NCBI GenBank assembly: GCA_963757335.1 | Contig: CAVWRJ010000025.1 | Coordinates: 1,116,001-1,180,000 of the forward strand | Direction of reading: 5' to 3' | From: DASQPA01 sp963757335 | GTDB taxonomy: Bacteria; Acidobacteriota; Thermoanaerobaculia; Multivoradales; UBA5704 | DNA length: 64,000 bases | Shown: positions 17,134 to 26,501 of the stretch, piece after piece | Layout of the letters: each line of letters begins with the position of its first letter | Position numbering within the stretch: position 1 is the first letter of the stretch | Position numbers and translations under genes: made by a program | The notes under the pieces: generated by a model | Database searches by the model: none | What the model was told of the DNA's origin: nothing | What the model saw: the letters and a program-made list of their open reading frames with translations, nothing else

Positions 17134-18058
17134 CTACCAGCTCCCCGAAGATCCGCCGCCCCCGAAGCTCCCCCCGCCGCCCGAGAAGCCGCCCCCTCCT
17201 CCTCCCTCCCCAGCCGCCCCCTCCCCCGCCCCAACCGCCGGGAAAGAAGATCGGCCAGCCACCACCGCCTCTGCCGCCGCGCCCACCGCCCCAGCCGGTA
17301 CGGGCGAAGAGGAGCCGGAGGAGTGGGAAGAGGACGAGCCAGGCGCCGGCCAGGATGAGACCGAGGGTCGCGCCGCCCAGGAAGTAGTAGAACGGGGTGA
17401 GGAAGGCGTAGAAGAACCAGCCCTGGAAGCCCCGCGCCTTGAGGGCGGTGAGCGAAAAGACCCCGATGACGAGGAGGAAGAAGAAGGAGAAGCCGCTCCG
17501 CGGCCCGGCCGGCAGCTGGGCGGGCCCCTCGTCGGTCGGCCTGGTGGCGGTCTCCGGCACCCCTCTGCCGCGGACCGCCGAGGCGATGGCGTCGACCCCC
17601 TTTTCGATCCCGCCGTCGTAGTCGCCGCTCTGAAAGGCCGGGCGGAGGATCTCGTCGAGAATGACGTGGGTCTGGAGGTCGGTGAGCTGCGGCTCGAGGC
17701 CGTAGCCGACCTCGATCCGCATCTTTCTGTCGTTCTTGACCAGGAGGAGAAGCGCACCGTTGTCCTTCCCCTGCTGGCCGAGCTTCCAGGTCTTGGCGAC
17801 CTGGACCGAGTAGTCCTCCAGGGGAGCGCCGTCCAGGCTGTCGACGGTGAGCACCGCCACCTGGGCGCCGGTCTGCTGCTCTAAGGCGGCGAGCTTCGCC
17901 TCGATACGCTGCCGGGCTGCCGGCGAGAGCATCCCGGCGGTGTCGTTCACCCGTCCGGCGAGGAAGGGCACGTCCCGGGCGGCGAGCGCCGGGGCGAGAA
18001 GGAGCACCAGAGCGAGGAGGGTCAGGGCGAGGGAGGTCCGCCGGAGCAGCCCGATCAT
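17134..18058 (-). CDS. TPM domain membrane protein (YgcG family), one frameshift near the C-terminus
   Basis: Exported, membrane-anchored protein with a signal peptide (1-26), a TPM domain (about 30-160: GMLSPAARQRIEAKLAALE, GKDNGALLLLVKNDRKMRIE, VGYGLEPQLTD) facing the periplasm, then hydrophobic segments (about 185-245) and a Gly-rich end. The family normally ends in a GGGSFGGGGSSGSW-like motif. That ending is present at 17134 but in another frame, so the frame breaks near 17205 in a run of G/C homopolymers. Without the correction it would end at 17084 with an Arg-rich tail. It is directly adjacent to the next gene upstream, another TPM-like protein. TPM proteins are linked to photosystem or envelope repair, but function here is unknown. 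Confidence 0.82.
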
Positions 18059-18718
18059 CTAGCGCCCCTCCCGCCGCAGGTGGTCCGGCAGCTCGTCGGC
18101 GTCGTCCGGCCGCGGCGGCAGGCCGTGCCGGGCGAGAATCTCGCCGCACTCGCCGATGGCGGCGACGAGCGCCGCCTCCGGGTCGCCGCTCTTCAACCCG
18201 GAGACCACGTGGCGCACGACGCCGTCCCACTCCCCCGGCCCGACCCGGGCGTGGATCCCGGAATCGCCGAGCACCACCACCCGGCGCTCGAAGAGGGAGA
18301 GGAAGAGGAGGATGCCGGTGCGGTCCCGGGTCCGGAAGACCTCCTGTTCGAGGAAGGCTGCGGCGGCCCGCTGCTCGACCCGCCGCTCGAGCGAGTGGGG
18401 CCCGGCGAGGAGCCGGCGGAGCGGGCCGAGGTGGGCCGCGAGGTAGCCCAGGGCAGCGCCCGCGGCGGGCGGCATCACCATCCAGAGGAAGCGGGAGGCT
18501 CCCCAGAAGTCCGCCCAGCGGTGGATCGCCCAGGCGGCGAGGGCGGCGGCGAGCGCCCCCAGGGCCGCCCCCTTCCACACCGCCCCCGCATAGTCGTCGC
18601 TCCGTTCGACGACGAAGGGGACGATCTCCCCAGAGGTCCCCTTCTCCGCCGCCCTGACCGCGCCGCGGACGGCGGCGAGACCGGCTTCGCTGAACAGGCT
18701 TGAGGGGGCGCGTGGCAT
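18059..18718 (-). CDS. TPM-like domain membrane protein
   Basis: Predicted inner-membrane protein of 219 residues. It begins with an amphipathic region (LFSEAGLAAVRGAVRAAEKG), then TSGEIVPFVVERSDDY, the first strand of a TPM-like fold. Two hydrophobic helices interrupt it (about 50-66 and 79-97), and the fold continues with RTGILLFLSLFERRVVVLGD and SGIHARVGPGEWDGVVRHV. The pattern matches the YgcG-partner protein often encoded beside YgcG. Its stop codon is immediately followed by the start of that gene, indicating coupled expression and probably a shared complex. Confidence 0.75.
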   Translation of the reverse strand: MPRAPSSLFSEAGLAAVRGAVRAAEKGTSGEIVPFVVERSDDYAGAVWKGAALGALAAALAAWAIHRWADFWGASRFLWMVMPPAAGAALGYLAAHLGPLRRLLAGPHSLERRVEQRAAAAFLEQEVFRTRDRTGILLFLSLFERRVVVLGDSGIHARVGPGEWDGVVRHVVSGLKSGDPEAALVAAIGECGEILARHGLPPRPDDADELPDHLRREGR

Positions 18719-18771
18719 GGAGAGAATCGATCTTATACCAGGGGGTAGGAGCAGGGCCCAGGACCGATTGC

Positions 18772-19770
18772 CTACTTCACCGCCTTGCAGGCGAAGCGCG
18801 AGCGCAGGAGGGCGCGGGCGTAGATCGCCTGGCCGCGCCCGTTGGGGTGGGCGTCCTCGTGGCTCACCCAGAAGCGGTCGCCGGGGCCGGCGGGGAAGTC
18901 GCCCGAGGGATCGATCACCTCGAAGCCCGACTCCCTGGCGACCCGGGCCACCTTGGCGAAGAATCCCGCGAAGGGCCCGAAGTTCTTCGGCTCGTGGAGC
19001 TCGGGCATGAGAATGATGGACGCCGGCACTCCGTCGGCCCGGAGCAGGGCGCCGAACTCGCGGAGCGCCCGCCTGGTGTTCTCCCAGCCCGGCCGGCCCT
19101 CCTCGTAGAGCCCCTGGTAGTACTGCTTGTAGTCCGAGAGCACCCCCGTCCGCCGCTGGAACCGCGCCGAGGCGAGGGCGAGGAGGGCGGAGTGCCAGAG
19201 AAAGGGGTTGGTCGAAGGGACGGCGTCGGGCTCGCCGTCGTTGTAGGAGTAGCCGAGGATCAGCCAGTCGGGGTGGAGGCCGAGCGGCCGGACGTGCAGC
19301 CGGTAGCGGGCGAGCTCCATCGAGGTGTTGCAGTTGCCGATGCCGGCGTTGTGCACCGTCGCATGCCGCCCCCCCGGCGGGCACCGCGCGGCGAGGAGGT
19401 TTTCGAGCTGCGCCGGGTAGGTCTCCGCCTCGCCGGCCCCCCAGCCGAAGGTGACCGAGTCGCCGAGCGCGATCACCACCCGGTCCCCCGGAGACCGCCG
19501 GGCCTGGGTCGCCTCATCGGGGAGCCGGAAGCCGTGCTCGTCGGTCCGCACCCGCACCCCCATCAGCAGCTCGTCGGCGTTCGGCCGGTGCTCCTCGATC
19601 ACCCCCGGGTCGTGGGACTCGACCTTGACCTGCCGGGCGTAGCGCCACATCTCGACATCGAAGACGTGGAGCGAACGGCAAGAGAGAAAACGGAGCGCCC
19701 CCTCGGCAAGGAGGAAGAAAAGGCCGAGGGAGACGAGGAGGACGAAGAGACCGGTCAGGCTCTTTCTCAG
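18772..19770 (-). CDS. Membrane-anchored SGNH/GDSL hydrolase
   Basis: About 332 residues. A single N-terminal helix (GLFVLLVSLGLFFLLAEGAL) anchors a periplasmic SGNH domain. Block I is VIALGDSVTFGWG with the nucleophile Ser, block II has Gly in VHNAGIGNCNT, block III has Asn in GYSYNDGEP, and block V has Asp/His in EDAHPNGRGQAIYA. It probably adds or removes acyl groups on a glycan or lipid. The start is a problem: no ATG, GTG or TTG lies near the domain boundary. CTG at 19770 follows a GGAG at a suitable distance and is my choice, although an indel nearby is equally possible. Confidence 0.75.
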   Translation of the reverse strand: MRKSLTGLFVLLVSLGLFFLLAEGALRFLSCRSLHVFDVEMWRYARQVKVESHDPGVIEEHRPNADELLMGVRVRTDEHGFRLPDEATQARRSPGDRVVIALGDSVTFGWGAGEAETYPAQLENLLAARCPPGGRHATVHNAGIGNCNTSMELARYRLHVRPLGLHPDWLILGYSYNDGEPDAVPSTNPFLWHSALLALASARFQRRTGVLSDYKQYYQGLYEEGRPGWENTRRALREFGALLRADGVPASIILMPELHEPKNFGPFAGFFAKVARVARESGFEVIDPSGDFPAGPGDRFWVSHEDAHPNGRGQAIYARALLRSRFACKAVK

Positions 19771-19844
19771 GGCTGGGATCTCCAGACTGCTGTAGCGGGA
19801 TTCTAATCCGGGGACCGTCGCCGGCGCTACAGGCTGAGGCCCCC

Positions 19845-20264
19845 CTACTCCGGCGCTCCCCGCCCCGCCCGCTCCTGCTTCCTCCGGCCCTGCCGCTTCT
19901 TCTCCTCCAGCCGCCGCTGCCGCGAGGCGCGGGTGGCGCGGGTGGGCTTCCTCGGGGTCTCCTCGCGGAGGGCTCCGGCGAGGAGCTCGACGAAGCGCTC
20001 GACCGCCGCCTCCCGGTTGGCCCCCTGGGTACGGTGGCGCTGGGAGGTGACCTGGAAAATGCCGTCCTTGGTCACCCGGGTCGCCAGGCGCAGGGCGATC
20101 CGGGCCCGCTGCTCGTCGGAGAGCGCGGGCGAGCGGGCGAGGTCGAAGCGCACCGTCACCCGGGTCTCCAGCTTGTTGACGTTCTGCCCGCCAGGGCCGC
20201 CGCTCCGGGAGGTGACGAAGGCGAGCTCGTCCTCGGGGATGTCCAAATCGTCGACGATCTTCAC
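19845..20264 (-). CDS. arfB: Peptidyl-tRNA hydrolase ArfB (ribosome rescue)
   Basis: Rescues stalled ribosomes by hydrolysing peptidyl-tRNA. It has 139 residues from a GTG start. The catalytic GGQ motif (25-27, in SRSGGPGGQNVNK) resembles that of class I release factors. The C-terminal tail is strongly basic (KPTRATRASRQRRLEEKKRQ), the part that enters the empty mRNA channel. The GTG is preferred because an upstream ATG is out of frame and the longer frame reads into the palindromic repeat. Confidence 0.88.
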   Translation of the reverse strand: MKIVDDLDIPEDELAFVTSRSGGPGGQNVNKLETRVTVRFDLARSPALSDEQRARIALRLATRVTKDGIFQVTSQRHRTQGANREAAVERFVELLAGALREETPRKPTRATRASRQRRLEEKKRQGRRKQERAGRGAPE

Positions 20265-20304
20265 CGGTCGATCGTAGCATCCCGTACTATGGAGCTCGGC
20301 CCTG

Positions 20305-20395
20305 GGTACTGGCTCCGTTTGGTTCCGAGGACGGGCGACTGGCCGCGCGAAGCGCCCGAAGGAGACCGCCCGCAGGATCAAACTGAGCCGGTACC
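20305..20395 (+). repeat. Dispersed palindromic element, copy B (91 bp)
   Basis: Ends are imperfect inverted repeats: GGTACTGGCTCCGTTTGG at the left, and the complement of the right end reads GGTACCGGCTCAGTTTG. The core GACTGGCCGCGCGAAGCGCC matches copies at 8066, 32447 and 40405. It lies between the arfB start and the sorbosone dehydrogenase start, so it could be transcribed as a 5' leader hairpin of the latter. Confidence 0.75.
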
Positions 20396-20426
20396 GGCCC
20401 CTGGGCCGGAACCGATGGAGGTCTAC

Positions 20427-22360
20427 ATGGAACGGAAGAACAGCCTGCGCGTCGCCCTCGGTCTCCTTCTCGCCCTCTCTCTCTCCCCGACTCGCCGCCG
20501 CCGACCCCCTCCCGATCAGCGGACCACCGCGGCCGGTGGCGCTCCAGCTCGTCGCCTCCGGGCTCGACCGGCCGACGTCGATCGTCAACGCCGGGGATCC
20601 CCGGCTCTTCCTCACTCTCCAGCCCGGCCGGATCGTCATCGTCGCCAACGGGCAAGTCCTCCCCACGCCGTTCCTCGACATCCACGACCGGCTGAGCTGC
20701 TGCGACGAGCGCGGGCTCCTCTCGGTCGCCTTCCACCCCCGCTACGCCCAGAACGGCCTCTTCTTCGTCGACTACACCGACACCAACGGCGACACCGTCA
20801 TCGCCCGCTACCAGGTCTCCCCCGGCAATCCGAACGTCGCCTCGCCGGGTTCCGAGCAGATCCTCCTCCACATCCCCCAGCCCTTCCCCAACCACAATGG
20901 CGGCGAGCTCCAGTTCGGCCCCGACGGCTATCTCTACATCGGGATGGGGGACGGCGGCTCGGGTGGCGATCCCGGCTGCCGGGCGCAGGGGAGCGACACC
21001 CTCCTCGGGAAGCTCCTGCGCATCGACGTCGACGTCGCCACGGCGCCCTTCTACGGGGTGCCCCCGAGCAACCCCTTCCGCGGCACCGCCTACCCTCCCG
21101 AGGCCTGGGCCATCGGCCTGCGCAATCCCTGGCGCTTCTCCTTCGACCGGCAGACCGGCGATCTCTACATTGCGGATGTCGGGCAGAACGCGCGCGAGGA
21201 GGTCGACTTCCAGCCGGCGGGGAGCCCGGGCGGCCAGAACTACGGCTGGAAGGTGATGGAGGGGAACGCCTGCTTCTCGAACCAGGCCTGCCCGACGACG
21301 ACGCCCCCCTGCGGCTCGCCGCTCCTGACCCGGCCGGTCCTCGACTACGGCCACGGCGAGGGGGAGTGCGCGGTGATCGGCGGCTACGTCTACCGGGGCT
21401 CGCGCATCCCCGGGCTCGCCGGGGCCTATGTCTTCGGCGACCTCTGCACCGGCCGCCTGTGGAGCACCGAGCGGGCGGGCGGCGCCTGGCCGGTGCGCTA
21501 CATCCCGGGCACGGCGAAGGCGCTCAATACCTTCGGCGAGGACCAGAAAGGCGAGCTCTACCTGGCGACCGACCAGGCGCTCTATCAGCTGGTGCCGAGC
21601 GATACGGGTGGTGGCGGCGGCGGTGGCCAGGCGCCCGCGACCGTGGCGCTCTTCGATCCGGCCGGCTCGCGCTTCCTCTTGAAGGACGCCAACACCCCAG
21701 GTCCGGAGTCGCGCGCCGTCCGCTTCGGCCCCGCTCCCGACCGCTGGCTGCCGCTCGCCGGCGACTGGAACGGCGACGGCAAAACCACCGTCGGCCTCTA
21801 CGACCCGGCGCGCGGCATCTTCCGGCTCAAGAACAGTCTCACCGGAGGCGCCGCCGACATTCTCTTAGCCGTCAACTCGCCCGGGGCCGGAGCCCTCCCC
21901 TTGGTCGGCGACTGGGACGGCGATGGGAAGGACGGCGTCGGGCTCTACGATCCGGCAACCTCGACCTTCTACCTGAAGAACCGGCTTGACCGGCCCCGGC
22001 TTCGATACCGTCCTCGCCTTCGGCCCCCCGGGCGGCGGCTGGCTCCCCATCGCCGGCGATTGGGACGGCGACGGCAAGACCACGATCGGCCTCTACGATC
22101 CGGCGCGGGGCCTCTTCTTCCTCAAGAACAGTCTCACCGGAGGGAACGCCGATCTCCGTTTCCGCTTCGGCACCCCGGCCGCCGGCTGGCGTCCGATCGC
22201 CGGCGACTGGGACGGCGACGGCAAGGCCAGCATCGGCCTCTACGATCCCGCGTCCTCGACCTTCCACCTCCGCAACCGCCTCTCCCGCGGCCCGGACGAT
22301 CTTCTGTTCCGCTTCGGGCAGGCGGGGGCGGGGTGGATTGCGCTGGCAGGGAGGTGGTGA
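20427..22360 (+). CDS. Secreted glucose/sorbosone dehydrogenase with FG-GAP-like C-terminal repeats (two frameshifts)
   Basis: The start ATG follows GGAGG. A signal peptide (RKNSLRVALGLLLALSLS) is followed by a frame break near 20490 inside a CT repeat, and the frame then reads RLAAADPLPISG. The six-bladed propeller domain (VALQLVASGLDRPTSI; LLSVAFHPRYAQNGLFFVDY; GGELQFGPDGYLYIGMGDGG; EAWAIGLRNPWRFSFD) is the GSDH/L-sorbosone dehydrogenase family, which often uses PQQ. After a Gly-rich linker come about five repeats with GDWDGDGKxxxGLYDPA, the calcium-binding FG-GAP/VCBS type. A second break near 21986 shifts the last two repeats. Both breaks are probably indels. It is probably extracellular. 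The substrate is unknown. Confidence 0.83.
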
Positions 22361-22400
22361 GGGGGACAAGGCCGGACCTCGACTGATACGGCTAGGAGCT

Positions 22401-24707
22401 TCACTTCCTCGGAGGTGTCAACCGCAAGGTCCCGCCGTTCGACAGCTGGCCCGTGGTGCAGGCCGAGGGATTCCGCAACGGGTCGAGCGAGTGCGGCACG
22501 ATACAAACTTGGTACTCCCCGGGCGCCATGGCCGGGGTGCGCCGAACCGGCGCTTTCGCTCCCCAGAGACCCCCTTCGTGGGTGCGTGCCCAGGCACTGA
22601 GGGAAACGCTAACGCCGTTCTGGGCAACCCGAAGCCCCGTCTCGTTCTCCCAGAATTCGTCCTCAGAATAGGGCAGGACGACCTCGAGCGTCCCCCCTTC
22701 CTCGCTGACCGAGAGCATTGCCTCGCTGCCATCCGTGGGGATGTCGAAAGTTTTCAACGCATTCCCTGGCGGGCTCACGACCACCTGTGCCCTCGCGGCC
22801 TTCTCGGGTAGGCGGACGTTCCACGCTCCCGCGAGGTCCGTGGTCGCGTGGCCGGCGCCAAGCCAATTGGAGTCGGGCCCCAGTGCGGAGAAATCCAGCA
22901 CGGCCCCCGCTACCGGCCCCCGGGGGGAGAGGACCTTCCCGGTCAGGGTCCGAGTCCGCCGCAGTTGCAGCTCGACGGGCCCCGCTGGCCGGCCCGAAGC
23001 CAGCGAGAGCCGGAGGCGGTCGCTGACCTGGTTCGGGTCCGGCGCGTCTCGCGCCGCCTCGGCGGCAAGGTCAGCGTCCCCCTCGGGCACCGCGCGCGCC
23101 TCGAAAGCTCCTTTCTCGTCGGCGGAAACGAAGAGGTCCGTCTCTTTGGTGAACAGGCCGACCGTCGCGTTTGGCGCCGGCTGCCCAGAGTCGTCCACCA
23201 CACGGCCGAAAACCCGCGTATCCGGGAGCGCGATGTCGACTCTCGCCACGCCCGAGGGATTGGCATGAACCTCGACCCGGGTCTGGACGTCGAGCTTGGG
23301 GTCCGTCGCCTTGATCCCGACCCGCCAGAACCGCATCTTGGGAAGGACGCCGTGGAAGTGGCCCTCCCGGTCCGCTTCCATTTTCACGGCGACGACCGAG
23401 TTCGGGGTACCCCCAAACCAGAGGGTCGCGGGCAAAGGATCGCTGCCGAGCGTTACGGTCCCCTTGATCGTCACCAGATCCACCTCGATCGAACGCCGGG
23501 CGTCGTCCGCACTCTCGATCCGCAGGTTGTCGTCCCAGTAAAGGCGGTTGTCGAGGGAATCGGCCACCCGGACCTCGAATCTGCCGTTCGCCTGCCCGGG
23601 GACCCGGACATGCCCCAGCGCATCCGCCGCAGCGTCGAAAACTGGAGCCGCGAGCCGGGCGCTACCCTCCGCCGCCTTCGAGACCTGGACGTGCCAGGCT
23701 TTTCCCAACCAGTCGAGAGGCGGAGAGATGGAGAGCTCCAGATTCACGGCGGGGTGGAGGAGGATGGGCTCGGGAACGAAAGTCTCCGCGCCGCTCGCGA
23801 CCTGGAGCGGGTAGAACCGGGCCGGGGCCAGCGGCGGTTGGCGGATTTCGAGCTGATAGCTACCGGGTGTCAGGCCGGGAAGTTGAAAGAACCCGTCCTG
23901 CCGCACCCGGGCTTCGACTGCCGTGCGCTCCAGGCGGGAGGCAACCTCCAGGCTCACGCCCGCAGGAAGGAGAGGGGCAAGCTTGGCAATGCATTTGGCG
24001 GGATCGATGCGGCCGTCCTCGACCGCAACCCAACCCGCCACCGAAGCTCCGCGCTTGAGCTCGAACGACCCGAGATCCAGGCTCTTCCCGGCCGGGACGG
24101 CGACCTCCCAGAGGTAGTGCGGGACGAAACCGGGGACCGAGAGGGTCAGATCGTAGGGAGCCGCCGGCAGGGAGCAGCTCCAGGCGCCCTTCTTGTCGAC
24201 CGGGCAGTCAAGGAGCCCTTTCGGCGCCTCCTGTCGGTGCAAGTACTTGGGGGCGGCCAGAGTCGTCACGCTAACTTTGTCGGGAAGACGGGCGCTTCGC
24301 TCGGCGAGCTTGATCCGGCCGGCGATCTGCCCCTTCGGCCAGAGCTCGACCCGATGAACGATCTCCGCTCCGGGTACCGAGACCATCATCGTCGTCCTTC
24401 GGACCCAGAAGCCGGGGATCTCGCCCTCCACTTCCCAACTCGTGCCAGGAGCGAGCCGGACGGTGATCTCCTTACCCGCGCTCACCGCAAGACGGATCGG
24501 CTCTCCTGTCCCCGTGCTGGGACGCAGAATGAGGGCGCCAGTCAATGCTAGAGAGGGCGTGTTCGGTACGGTCTTGACTGCCAGATCAAAGCGCGCCAGG
24601 GACAGGATTGCCGTGCCCTCCGGCAGAGCCCGGGCAGGATGCTGGATGGCAAGCAGGGCAAGAGACAAGAGGCAGGGAAAGGTGAAGAATGAGTGCCGCG
24701 GCATCAT
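22401..24707 (-). CDS. Large secreted protein with carboxypeptidase-regulatory-like (Ig-like) domains
   Basis: The 768-residue exported protein has a signal peptide (1-28). The rest is a chain of beta-sandwich modules of the carboxypeptidase regulatory/Cna-B type. Recognisable strand patterns are RVFGRVVDDSGQPAPNATVG, LTGKVLSPRGPVAGAVLDF and GTVTLGSDPLPATLWFGG. No enzymatic motif is visible. Such proteins are typical surface or outer-membrane-associated structural proteins in Acidobacteriota. It lies 2 bp downstream of the small Cys-rich secreted protein and is probably co-transcribed. Base composition is slightly less GC-rich than the neighbours. Confidence 0.72.
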   Translation of the reverse strand: MMPRHSFFTFPCLLSLALLAIQHPARALPEGTAILSLARFDLAVKTVPNTPSLALTGALILRPSTGTGEPIRLAVSAGKEITVRLAPGTSWEVEGEIPGFWVRRTTMMVSVPGAEIVHRVELWPKGQIAGRIKLAERSARLPDKVSVTTLAAPKYLHRQEAPKGLLDCPVDKKGAWSCSLPAAPYDLTLSVPGFVPHYLWEVAVPAGKSLDLGSFELKRGASVAGWVAVEDGRIDPAKCIAKLAPLLPAGVSLEVASRLERTAVEARVRQDGFFQLPGLTPGSYQLEIRQPPLAPARFYPLQVASGAETFVPEPILLHPAVNLELSISPPLDWLGKAWHVQVSKAAEGSARLAAPVFDAAADALGHVRVPGQANGRFEVRVADSLDNRLYWDDNLRIESADDARRSIEVDLVTIKGTVTLGSDPLPATLWFGGTPNSVVAVKMEADREGHFHGVLPKMRFWRVGIKATDPKLDVQTRVEVHANPSGVARVDIALPDTRVFGRVVDDSGQPAPNATVGLFTKETDLFVSADEKGAFEARAVPEGDADLAAEAARDAPDPNQVSDRLRLSLASGRPAGPVELQLRRTRTLTGKVLSPRGPVAGAVLDFSALGPDSNWLGAGHATTDLAGAWNVRLPEKAARAQVVVSPPGNALKTFDIPTDGSEAMLSVSEEGGTLEVVLPYSEDEFWENETGLRVAQNGVSVSLSAWARTHEGGLWGAKAPVRRTPAMAPGEYQVCIVPHSLDPLRNPSACTTGQLSNGGTLRLTPPRK

Positions 24708-24709
24708 GA

Positions 24710-25051
24710 TTATTGGTAACGGCCATCACAGCTGAAGCATTCTGCTGGGCAACCCGTTGAAGAATATCTACATCCTCCAGTCCCCCCACCTCCGCCGCCA
24801 CCTGCACTGATGATTGAGCAATAGGTTCCGGACTCAGTACACGTCCACTGACCGTGACTGTTCCCACTTCCCCCAAGGGGGTCGAAAGTGTCGTTGCATT
24901 GTGTGACGCCCGTTTCACTCTCGTGGACAGGCCTGCAGGTACTGTCCAGGCTGAAAAAACTGGCAAACTGGCATATCTCACATCCTTGTGCGGGAGGCGC
25001 CAAGAACCCAAGAGCACCGACGAACCCAAGCAGAAGAACCAGCCTTTTCAT
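24710..25051 (-). CDS. Small Cys-rich secreted protein of unknown function
   Basis: A 113-residue protein from the ATG at 25051, which has GGGAG eight bases upstream. Residues 1-23 are a signal peptide ending in AQG. The mature 90 residues contain ten cysteines (CEIC near the new N-terminus, further C residues, then CFSC at the end) and a Gly7 run. Even cysteine number and export suggest disulfides or metal binding. I recognise no family. The gene is lower in GC at third positions than the surrounding genes, so recent acquisition is possible. It is paired with the large carboxypeptidase-regulatory-like protein gene downstream. Confidence 0.65.
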   Translation of the reverse strand: MKRLVLLLGFVGALGFLAPPAQGCEICQFASFFSLDSTCRPVHESETGVTQCNDTFDPLGGSGNSHGQWTCTESGTYCSIISAGGGGGGGTGGCRYSSTGCPAECFSCDGRYQ

Positions 25052-25220
25052 CGCCAATCTCCCTTTGTCACAGTAATGAGACTACCAATGAGGTGCTAAA
25101 TCGTCAACCTGGAACTACCTGCCGTTTCACCTTGTGTGGCGGCTGGTAGGACACTCCCAACCTGCTCCGCCAGGATCAGCTTACAATCAGCGGCCCTGAA
25201 GACATCCCGAGAAGGAGACC

Positions 25221-26231
25221 ATGCCCGAAACCCTCACCCTCCGCATCCACTACCCGCTTGAGGAGGGCGACCTCCTCCTCCGTACCGACGGCGACTGGGA
25301 GGCCGACATCCAGCCGGCGGCGGTGGGGCCGGAGCGGACCTGGTTCGACTTCCCGCTGACGCTCGCCCAGCACTACAGCTACTACAAGCCGATCCTCCGG
25401 CGCGGTGACGAGATCCTCTGGTCGAAGGGCGAGAACTATCTGGCGGTCCCCGACGAGCGGCCGGTGCGGGACGTCTATCCACACTTCCTGGACGACCATA
25501 CGAGCAGCGTCGACGCCCTCGTCCACCTGGCGTCCAAGACCTCGGAGAGGACGCACGCTCTCCGCGTCTTCACCCCTCCGGGCTATGCCGAGAACCACCT
25601 GGAGTCCTTCCCCGTCCTCTATATGCAGGACGGGCAGAACCTCTTCTTCCCCCAGGAGGCGTTCGCCGGCCAGTCCTGGATGATCGCCGAGACCCTGCCC
25701 CTTCTCAACGCCATGAGCCTCATCCGGAAGGCCATCGTGGTAGGGATCTACCCCCAGGACCGGCTGGCCGACTACACGGAGCCCGGCTATGCGGACTACG
25801 GCCGCTACCTGGTCGACGAGGTCAAGCCCTGGGTCGACACCCACTACCGCACCCTCAAGGACGCGCCGAACACGGTGGTCATGGGCTCGTCGCTCGGCGG
25901 GGTGGTCTCGTTCTACCTCGCCTGGCAGTGGCCGGAGGTCTTCGGCCACGCCGGCTGCCTCTCCTCGACCTTCGGGTATCGCGACGACCTCATGGAGCGG
26001 GTGGCGACGGAAGAGAAGCGGCCGATCAAGCTCTACCTCGACAGCGGCTGGCCGGGAGACAACTTCGAGGCCACCTACGCCATGCGCAACCATCTCCTGG
26101 AGCGCGGCTACCAGGAGGGGAGCGACCTCCTCTACCTCGCCTTCCCCTGGGCCCAGCACAACGAGCAGAACTGGGCCATGCGCGCGCACATCCCCTTCCA
26201 GCACTTCTTCGCGGTTAAGATTCGCGGCTGA
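25221..26231 (+). CDS. Alpha/beta-hydrolase esterase (enterochelin esterase-like, D family)
   Basis: The 336-residue hydrolase has an N-terminal CBM48/Ig-like domain (about 1-85) followed by an alpha/beta-hydrolase domain: LRVFTPPGYAENHLESFPVLYMQDGQ with the oxyanion region, then the nucleophile elbow GSSLGG (about 218-223), the acid residue near LDSGWPGDN and the catalytic His near AQHNEQNWA. The architecture matches IroE/Fes-like or feruloyl esterase-like enzymes. No signal peptide is seen, so it may be cytoplasmic and cleave an imported ester such as a siderophore. The substrate is not determinable. AGAAGGAG ribosome site upstream. Confidence 0.82.
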   Translation: MPETLTLRIHYPLEEGDLLLRTDGDWEADIQPAAVGPERTWFDFPLTLAQHYSYYKPILRRGDEILWSKGENYLAVPDERPVRDVYPHFLDDHTSSVDALVHLASKTSERTHALRVFTPPGYAENHLESFPVLYMQDGQNLFFPQEAFAGQSWMIAETLPLLNAMSLIRKAIVVGIYPQDRLADYTEPGYADYGRYLVDEVKPWVDTHYRTLKDAPNTVVMGSSLGGVVSFYLAWQWPEVFGHAGCLSSTFGYRDDLMERVATEEKRPIKLYLDSGWPGDNFEATYAMRNHLLERGYQEGSDLLYLAFPWAQHNEQNWAMRAHIPFQHFFAVKIRG

Positions 26232-26317
26232 AGAGAAGCTGAGAGGCCCGGCAAGGTTCGTGTCGCGGTAGGCAAGGCCCCGTCAAAGTCGAATCTGGCA
26301 TCGGCGAAGGCCCCTGT

Positions 26318-26379
26318 CGTAGGGGCACCCCCCTGTGGGTGCCCTGGGAGGGAGGGCGGCCACGGGGGCCGCCCCTACG
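26318..26379. repeat. GTAGGGGC-type intergenic palindromic repeat
   Basis: CGTAGGGGC at the left end and GCCCCTACG at the right end form terminal inverted repeats, with internal GGGTGCCC and GGCGGCCACGGGGGCCGCC segments. Very similar GTAGGGGCG/CGCCCCTAC elements are known as dispersed intergenic repeats in many environmental bacteria. Position: between an esterase gene and the ELWxSDGT protein gene. Confidence 0.6.
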
Positions 26380-26501
26380 CTCCAAGCCAAAGTTCTCGAC
26401 TTGACGAGACCCTGTCGCGGTAAGATAGAACTCTACTTTCGAACGACGGAGGCCCGGAGTGTGGGCCCATGGTGCCGCTTAAAGCGGCAAGGAGGCTGAC
26501 G

